Of a stretch of 64,000 bases of DNA, positions 56,082-64,000 are shown piece after piece. The notes beneath the pieces are model-generated. The model was not told the DNA's origin. It was given only the letters and a program-made list of their open reading frames with translations, and searched no databases. The stretch lies in NCBI GenBank assembly GCA_009602735.1, contig WELA01012113.1:178715-242714 (forward strand), given 5' to 3'. How positions within the stretch are numbered: position 1 is the first letter of the stretch; every line of letters begins with the position of its first letter. The position numbers and the translations under genes are program-made. This DNA comes from Mesotaenium endlicherianum (taxonomy: Eukaryota; Streptophyta; Zygnematophyceae; Zygnematales; Mesotaeniaceae).

Positions 56082-58027
56082 AACGGATAATAGTCGCGAC
56101 AATGGTCGTATGTCCGCTCAATCAATCTTGTACATTTTGTCCGCACCCCCACATATACACGCATTTAAGTGCTCTCATACGCACTCACATAAAAAGCTCG
56201 CGCACGCTCCTCGTGAATGCATATGTGTGCAACAAAATGACCATGCACACGTCGCTCACCTGTAGGCTGAGTTTCACAACACATGTACACTCATATGCAA
56301 ACTCGTGCACGCTAATCCGCACGCTTGCCGAATCATCCAGGTGCACCGACTTATATAGGCTCCCGTGAGAGCTGGCGGATTACCTCCGCTACGGTGCCAG
56401 CAATTTAACACGCTTGCATGTTAACGCGTGTCAATCGGCGTCAAAGTTACTTTTTGGGGATTTCTTTGTCACGTGTCATGTTGGGAGCGGTTCACCTTTG
56501 ACAATGTTTGTCCCTGTCCGGGCGCAGCGCGAACGAAATCTGCCGGCAGCCTGGATCGGCCTGGATCCAGTCACAGATCGTCCCGTACACGTGGGCGATG
56601 AGTGTATGGCAATTTGGGCTCAAACTATGTGAATGGCTCGCGCTAGAGACGTACATGCATATCGTATGAACGTCCGTAACATTCGATCAGGTACGGTCCG
56701 GTGGTCTACTGCAGTGGGGAAACTGGTCGCTGGGGCAGCGCTGGGGTCTGGGCACGGGCCGACTGTGGCCCAGAGGTAGATACACAAAGGTGCCTGTTTT
56801 TGGGGGTAGCAGCGTTTAAAATTCTGCCTTGACTCTTCACGTAAACTATCCACCTGACCTGTCGAGTCAGGTTGTGTGCGTCTGAAGATGTGACCAAAAT
56901 GGACCCGGATCAAAAAAAAGTACGTGAGAAGAGACGGCAGAGGTACGATAAAAGAGACGGGCCCGTGTACAATAGACTAACGGTGATATCATTGTTTTCT
57001 CCCTGTTTCTCTGCTGCTTCATCGTGCATGCCGTTCCAACTTCCACCCTCACGTCAGACACTAGATTATTGGGTATCATGGACAGGAAAAAGGGAAGAGC
57101 GCTCTCCGTTGTTGCGTCATCTTTTTAGCCATAGAAGGGTGCATGGCGCGTATGAATGGTGTAAGATTCGAATACAACTTGGCCTGGGAAGATATGATTT
57201 TTTTACTTATAATTTCCTGCGAACAGATCTGATAACGTTATATACATCTGCCTCTGGAATGAATACTTATGTATGCACAAGCAACGTGCCCCTTGCCACT
57301 ATTACAGAGCTCGAATGCCGGTCAATCAGGAGATTAAATCACTCGTCGTGTATACATGCTGGGTGCTGCACAAATGTGCACTGCAAATTGATGTGAACAC
57401 CAAGAAGCATCGCATGTGGCTGCGTACAAGCAAGCTGGCATAGTAATCTCTCAATTTCGGAAGTAACTGCACGTAAAGAAGCGAACTTGCATAGACAACG
57501 GGACGGAAGCTACGTGCAAGCCAATCAGCTTTGTAAGCTGCTTAGCTGTAGCATCCAGTAGCTTCAGCCGATGGCTGCGTGGTGTAACTGTCCCATGTAG
57601 TGCAAAAAAATCACACTTGCCAGCCGCACCAGAAGTGAGTCTTGCAAAGACATGAAATTACAGCACTATTACTTGCTCTGAGGACAAGACTTCATGTGCA
57701 CTGAAGGGAGCATCATCGCACAAAACCTCACGAGGCGTTCTGCTCTTCATCCGGACTGCAGGGCCAGCATGCACGGAACTGGTGCCCAACACTGGAGAAG
57801 CTAGACACTCTCTATCTCACAACAGCGACATTCTCGCTCTCTCTCATCCTTATCCCTCAGGTGCACGTGCATCCGAGCAGCCCTTGCAACCACCCCTGAA
57901 GAGCCGGAGGCTGGGGGGGGGGAGGGGGGGACAAACCACACCCTTTCCACCACTTGAGCAGCCAGCCAGGGACCTACTTCCGGCTGCCTTGGAGGATTAA
58001 AATCCTAGTGCTTCAGGCTCGGGAGCA
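56082..58027. other. Intergenic region left of the right-hand host gene
   Basis: No supported gene. Short frames (56057-56368, 56872-57396) have no recognisable domain or codon pattern. Composition rises from element-like to GC-rich towards 57900, where a G-rich run (57915-57930) precedes the gene. It should contain the promoter of the gene starting at 58028; no clear TATA box is seen near it. Confidence 0.5.
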
Positions 58028-61000
58028 ATGACAGGTGTCACGAGCGCAGCAGAGCTCCTGCAGCAGGCAGAAGCCCTCTCATACACCGAGCGCGTGACAC
58101 TTGCCGCGCAGCTGGGGCGCGCTCAGAGGGACAACCCCGCCCTGATTGCCCTCATAGCCGAGCTCACGCAGCACAGCCCCTCCCCCTCGCTCGGCATCTG
58201 TCTCAAGTCTTCCGGGCTGCAGGTACTCCTTCCATTGACCTCCAAGGAGAGCATGAAGAATAAATGTCATGTGAAGAATCCTTCCAATAAAAAAGACGTG
58301 CAGAATCTCACGCGTATTCCCTCAGCCTCAGCGGCCTCTTTGCGCGCGCTCTCCCATCGCACGCGTGCGCCTCTTGCTGCTCCCGGCTGGTGTGAGTCGC
58401 CACGTGTCGTGACTCCAATGTCCTCCAGCGTCCAGAGGAGTGGGCAGCCTCCGCCCCCTTCCTGCTCCCGCTCGGTTCGAGCCTCCGCCATCACAGGAAT
58501 GGATGAGAAAGGCAGACAGGCAGGCATGCAGACAGACAGAGACAGAGAAGCGGGTGCATGTTCTGCAGGGCGATGGCGAAGGCGATGCTGTCAGAGCCAA
58601 GGCTGCTGTACCCAGCCCTGACCGACCGAGTGACTGACTGACTGCCAGCTATCCTGGCCCACACGCCCTGCATTCATCCTCCAGGTCCGCCTGGTTGGCT
58701 GGCTTGCTGGTGCCGCTGCTGCTGCTGCTGCTGCTGTTCGGTCAGCGCATATGCGGTTTCGATGCGCGGAATGCATCAGCAAGCCCCTGCAGTTCACGGG
58801 TAGAGCACGTCTTTGGCACAACGCGTGCGGACGTGCGTGCGTGTGTGCAGGTGTGCATCGTCTTCACTCTTCACAACCGGAGCTGTGACCTGCCTGCGCC
58901 TCCGTCCTCCTCCTCCTCCTCCTCCTCCCCCCTCGCCACCCCCTCCGCTTTCTTCTCTTCCTCCACAGGCATGTTGTCCAGTCGGACTCAGAAGGGGTCT
59001 TTCCGGTTCCACTTCCACTCTTACTCCAACTCCCAATCCCAAGGAGACGGCAGCGTGGGATACGCCTCCATTACGCGGGAGCTGGATTGCTGCTTGCTTG
59101 CTCGCAGGACTGCTGGGGGTTGCCCACCTGTCACTGGTCCCTGTCGGGAGGCTCCTGAACTCGCAGGCTGCGCTGTCCTGTCTGTCTGTCTGCATGCCCT
59201 ACTGACGCCACCACTCTCCCCCTGAGGAAGACCCAACTCACCACCCGAAGGCTGCGTGTGTGCAGCTGCGCCTATCCCCGGTGGATATTGCTTCTTCCGC
59301 TCTGAACACCATATTCTTCTCCAAATTTCTGCTTGCGTTCCCTTTCCCCCTGGGGCCAGATGCTGGCAGGCCCGCAGGAGACGAGCACAGCCGCCAATTT
59401 CCTGTCGCACCACCTGGGCCTGACGGCTGCCGCTGCCTCGGGCCGCCACCTGGCAGTCCTGGAGAAGGCCCTGGCGGACCCCAGCCAGCGCTTCAAGCCC
59501 CTGGTCTGCAAGGCCGTCGCTGCCCAGACTCAAAGCGACGCCGCCCTCTGGGGGCTCATCTGGGAGTCTCCCGAGACCGTCCGGAGGTCCCTGCTGGCGA
59601 CAGCTGTCAGGCAGAGACGGGTGGCACTCCTGGAGCGCTGTGTGGAGCGCTTCGTGGCGGAGGAGGGCGACGCCACGTCGGCTGCAAAGCTCCTCCACGG
59701 CTGCGGCGGCGCCATGGTGGAGCGCCACTTGGGGGCCCTGAAGATGCACCCGGCCCTGCACTGGCGCAAGCTGGCGCGCTTCCACGGGGCAGCCATCCTG
59801 GCGCTCCTGAAGCAGGAGCTCCAGGTGGCAGCAGGGCAGGCGGGCAACGGAGCGGCAGGAGGCGCCAGCGAGGCAGCAGGAATTGGCGGTGGCGGCAATG
59901 ATGCTGCAGGCACAGGCGGCTGTGGTGTGGCAGCAGGCACAGGTGGCGGCAGCGAGGCATCCTGTACAGGCAGCGACGGCGCAGAAGCAGGCGCGGGTGA
60001 TGTCAGCAGCAGCAACACCAGGGAAGCAGGCAGCCAGGCGCGGATGGACGCCGTGAACGCGGTGTGGGCGTCGTGGGGGGCCCTCCTGGAGGGCGAGGGC
60101 GAGGCGGAGCTTCTCTCCACACGCGACAGCTGGCGCCGGACGGAGGACCTGCTGCAGCTGCTGCAGGAGCACCCCCCCAAGGAACTCGTGGAGGTGACAA
60201 CGCCCACCCCCCATAACTTCGGAACATTATACGCAAGCAGCTTGTGGCACGGAGTCTCCTCTTCCTCCTCCTCCAACCTGCATCGCCAGGTGGCGCTGTT
60301 CCCCGCGCTAGTGTCGCGCAACTTTGCAGCACTGCTCCAGAAGGCCCCGCGGCACTTCTTGGCGGCAGCGCGCGCGCTCTGCGCCCAGCCCCTGCCCCAC
60401 ACTGTCCAGTTCCACGCCACCACCTGGATCAACCCGCTCGTCGTCTGCGCCGCGAGCAACAGGCACGTCCCCTCTGCGCTCATCCTGGAGCTTCTGAGTG
60501 CCCTGCTTGACGGCATCACGCCCGTGGCTTTCCACGCGGAGGCTCTCGTCGGCAGCGCCAGCGAGTTCTTCAACAATCTCGCCAGCTGGCTGACGGGGGG
60601 CGGGGGCGGGGGCGGCGGCAATGGCCGAGCGGCGGCCTGGGGGCCAGCCAGCGAGGACCTGCGCCAGCTGGCGCGGCTCCTGGCGGCGTTCCTGGAGAGG
60701 GTGCGGCCTACGGAGGAGGTCTTCGAGGCTCTGGCGGAGATGCACCAGCTTGGAGGCCGCCAGGTGGAGCGCAGGGAGGAGGCCGCCCGCCGCATGGCGG
60801 ACAAATGGCTCGCAGTCGTTGACGACGTGGCGCACCTGGTGCTTGCCAGCGAGGCGTGCCGCCACCCTGCCGCCCCCCGGCGGCGGGGGGAGATCAAGCC
60901 TGCTCTGGGCTGCCCCGCGAGTGTGAAGGAGATGGAGGCCGCTTGGGGATGGTTCTTCGACCTGGCAGTGGATACCATCACGGGGCAGAGCTGGGCCGAC

Positions 61001-61382
61001 ACGACAGCTTTCGAGTCCCTGGGCCGCCGCCCGCCACTGCCAGCTGGCGACGACATGCCCACCCCTCCGTTCTTCAGGCGGGTCGTCCCCGGGCTGCTAA
61101 CCCTGGACCCTTATTGGGACGTGGCGCGGTGGGCCGCCATCTGGCGGGGCCTGCGCGAGCCCCTTGCCCGGCTCGTTGAGCGTGGGGAGCTGGCGCCGCA
61201 GTTGGCACTGCACGTGTACGAGAGCCTGATGAAGGCCGGCAGCGCATACGACACCAGCTGGCACGAGTACGCGGCGCGGCGGAGCGCGGGGGGAGAGAAG
61301 GGGAGCGGCGGCGGTGGCTCTGGGAGCGCGACTGCGGCTGCAGCAGGTGGCGGCGGCGCAGGCTCCGGAGAAGAGCAAAGGA

Positions 61383-61413
<31 letters not shown>

Positions 61414-64000
61414 GGAGTGGCGGGAGGAGTACAGGCGGGCGCGCGCATCCCTGAGGGCTCTCAGAGACGAGGTTTTTGCGCACTGGTGGCGCGAGTTCGA
61501 GGGGCAGGACTCGGACAACGACCACGACGGCGACAGCGATGGGCGCTCCAGGGAGCACTGGCCGCGCATGTTTGCGCGCGCCTCTGCAGCCGCAAGGGCC
61601 CGCTCGCTCGCGGGGCTGAGCGACGCTCGCCTCAACGCGCTCGTGCGCAACCGCGACAAGGGGCTTTACTGGTGCGTATGCCTTCTGGGTGGGGCCGCGC
61701 GCCAGCTCATGGTGGCGCGCATGCTGAGGTGTCGCGACCTCCCGCAGGCGGCCAGCAACGAGATCCTGACGCTGTCCGACGTGGCGGGCGTCGGTGTGCG
61801 TGACGGCCTGGAGCGCGCCGCCAGCGCGCCAAGTGTCGCGCAGCGACAGCGCATGATGGAGTGCGTCGTTAAGAGCACGCTGCTGTCGCGCTCCGCCGCC
61901 GAGGCGCTCACCACACTGCGCTGGCTCGCGGGCAAGGCCAAAAGCGCGCGCGCGGAGGTCCGCGCATTCATTCTCAACGACCTCCTCTTCACAAGTCGAG
62001 ACCGCTTCCTCGCCCTCACCTGCCTGCCGGAGGAGGAGGAGGACGAAGAGCAGGTGGGCGAGGAGAGCAATGGCCGCCTCAACAGCGGCGGCGGTGGCGA
62101 TGATGGCGTGGGAGGGGGAAGGGGAGTCGGCCAGAGGGCCGTTACTCCAGAGACAGGTGGAATTGCTCCGGGCAGAGGTGCGGGCAGTGGAGCAGGAGGG
62201 GTGGAGCAGCGGGGGCCAGAGATGGGGCGGGAGGTGGCAGGGGGGGAGCAAGGGGAGCAAGGAGAGGAGGAGGAGGAGGAGAGGGTGAGGGCGAGAACAA
62301 GCGAGGCCCAGTGCTTCAGTGCCACGTGGCAGCAGATGCTTCGCAATGTGCTGGCGTGCCCTGATCCTGGGGAGGCGCACGCGCTGACTCCGCAGTTTGT
62401 GGCCCTCGGCAGCTGCATCTTGGGCCGCGTCGTCAGGCACGGCCAAATTGAGAGGAGGAGGAGGAGGAGGAGGAGCAAGGAGACGGGGGGCGGGGGCGGC
62501 AGCGGGGGCGGCAGTGGTCTCGAAGGGGCTGCAGCTGGCGTGTGGTGGGACCTGGGGGTCGCTCTCCAGTGGCAGGTGAGCGCCCGCACCCGCGCGCTTG
62601 CTCGCGGACTTGTGCACCCGGTTGTCCGTGAGGGCGCAGCGCACATGGGTCTCTGACGTGGCGTCCCAACATGGGTGTTCAGTACGTAGTTGGGCTTTGC
62701 GGTGCTGCCTGTGAAAGGCTGCTAGAGGTAACCCGCTTGGCTTGAACCGGAACTAAACGTGAGGGAGAGAGCGTGAACGGGGGAAGAGGATACTCAGTCG
62801 ACATGTGGAACATCCAGCTGTGTGGGCATCCTGCTGCACAGCGCGAGCGGCAAGTTGCCAGCTGGCTCAGCACCGCGGCAGGTGCCCGCCTCTCTTACTG
62901 CCCCCTTTCTTGTTGACTTTCTGAGAAGCACCTGGATCGGGTTTTGTGGTTCTTCCAGTCCTCAAAGCGGTGCGCTTCTGCTGCTGTCTCCTTCTCATCC
63001 CCCGCCCACGCCTCGGCCTGACACGTGTCCTCCTGCGTCTGTGGGCTACGGCGGGGGCAGGTGTACGTGTATGATCGAGGGATCCAGGCAGCTGGCAGCC
63101 CTGAGGGGGGCTTTCAAATCCAGATCCAGACCCAGGCCCACACCCCCCCCAGGTTACCCTGGGACCTGCTGGCCTCCTCAAGGTACGACAACGACAGGAG
63201 CTACTACGACAACGACGCTGTGTTCTATGACAGCGACAACAACGACATCTTCGGCAATAACAACAACGACGACGACGGCGGCGGCAGCGGCAGGGGCAGA
63301 GGGGTCGGCGGCAACGACGATTGCGGTGACAGCCGGGTGGCGCAGGCGCGCGTGGTGGTGGGGCGGCTGCTGGCGTCCTATGAGGCGCTCATGCTGGAGG
63401 CCCGGGCGGCAGAGGCGGCGGCGGTGGAGGGTGGGGAGGAGCACCCGCCGCCGCTGGACCGGCTCTCGTGCGAGAGGCTGCAGAGCCTGCTGGCGGTGGT
63501 TCCACGCGCCACCTGGCCCCTAGTGCCTGCGCTGACGGAGGCGCTCAGCGCCAAGCTGGCACTGTGGGTGACACAGTCCTACGTGGACTCCCACGGGGTC
63601 ACCGTGGTCCCCACCGACGCTGACAGGCCCGGTGCCTCCGAGGAGGTCCGAGAGGCCCAGGCAGCCTATGCCCTTCTGCAGAGATTCCTAAGAGACCTCA
63701 TGCAGGAGGGCAGGAGGAGGATGCAGGGGCACGAGAAGGAGGAGGCAGAGGAGGAGGGGAGGCTTGGGCGCAGCGGCGGGGGGTACGGGGGCAACGCCGC
63801 TCGCGTGCTCGTGGGCGTGCCTCTGATGGTGCGCTTCGTGGAGGCGCTGGCGGCCTCCCAGCTGGCGCCGGCTCACGTGGGGCTCTGGTGGGCGCTGCAG
63901 ATGGCGCAGGGGGAGGCCGCCAGGTGGCCCGCCAGGAGGGCCCGGCTCGCTGCCGCGGATAAGCTCCTGGCCCTCAGCCCGTCGGCGGTCCACGCCAACT
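58028..64000 (+). CDS. Large uncharacterised host protein, helical-repeat-like (3' partial)
   Basis: Three exons joined in phase 0: 58028-58222 (donor CAG/GTACTC), 59360-62575 (acceptor after a long pyrimidine tract, CCAG; donor CAG/GTGAGC) and 63061 to the window end (acceptor GGCAG), open throughout: at least 1,450 residues. The start ATG (58028) leads into AAELLQQAEALSYTERVTLA. The first third is Leu/Ala-rich helical sequence with HEAT-like periodicity (AVLEKALADPSQRFKPLVCK; SLLATAVRQRRVALLERCVE; LHWRKLARFHGAAILALLKQ). Low-complexity inserts: Gly/Ser/Ala near 59850-60010, Gly near 60595-60630, a Glu run near 61385-61425, and an Asn/Asp/Gly stretch near 63210-63310. No catalytic motif is seen. 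From memory it resembles long uncharacterised HEAT-like proteins of fungi that begin with a similar ALSY-R helix; low certainty. Exons are inferred from splice consensus and phase only. Confidence 0.72.
58223..59359 (+). other. First intron of the right-hand host gene
   Basis: 1137 bp, GT to AG, with CT-rich runs (58900-58950) and GTGCGTGTGTGC repeats. Alternative small exons (58569-58633, 58970-59200) were considered, but their frames stop early in the required phase. Confidence 0.55.

Noticed and set aside
59021-62646. Long minus-strand frames opposite the right-hand host gene (for example 59530-61062, 61097-62644)
   Set aside because: High GC leaves few stops on the antisense strand. Only the plus frame has consistent splice sites, phase and protein-like composition.
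1-64000. tRNA, rRNA genes or CRISPR arrays
   Set aside because: No cloverleaf, rRNA core or spaced direct-repeat array was seen. The only tRNA-like words are primer-binding sites of the LTR elements.

Overview
The window looks like nuclear DNA of a streptophyte (charophyte) green alga, most likely a zygnematophyte. The main reason is an intron-rich neochrome gene (phytochrome photosensory module fused to a phototropin-type LOV domain) at the left edge. Neochromes are known from zygnematophyte algae, hornworts and ferns. The two host genes are GC-rich, full of CA/GA microsatellites and low-complexity Ala/Gly/Glu coding, and they stand at the two ends of a roughly 46 kb block of AT-richer transposable elements.

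Layout. 1-6730 (minus): neochrome, 12 exons recognised; 3' end beyond the window and first exon not found. One exon border is overwritten by about 425 bp of Bacteroidota-like coding DNA ending at a single N, almost certainly an assembly chimera. 6731-9572: intergenic. 9573-16645: an LTR of the methyltransferase-bearing family F, split by a 6.5 kb hAT DNA transposon with terminal inverted repeats, a degenerate 8-bp target duplication and 135-bp satellite arrays. 16646-33062: fossil Ty3/gypsy pieces: an A-related gag start, a pol piece with a PHD-like finger (D), a lone A-type LTR, a chromodomain pol piece with its 3' LTR (E), a pol piece (C), and a long A-family copy (A2). 33063-35429: remnants including a second, decayed cytosine methyltransferase domain (G) and an LTR/leader fragment (H). 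35430-56081: a three-level nest. F (minus) carries gag, retropepsin and a C5-cytosine methyltransferase. B (plus, 503-bp LTRs, target duplication AGGTC) lies inside the gag of F. A1 (plus, 720-bp LTRs, target duplication CCTCC) lies inside the pol of B. 56082-58027: intergenic. 58028-64000 (plus): a large, uncharacterised host gene running off the right edge.

Most notable are the methyltransferase captured by an LTR element, the neochrome LOV domain that lacks its photoactive cysteine and two flavin-contacting asparagines, an extra ORF in the env position of family A, a PHD-like finger next to a gypsy integrase, and an age paradox in which the inner element of the nest has more divergent LTRs than the element it entered. 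All calls are by eye; no database search was run. The LTR elements are treated as fossils.
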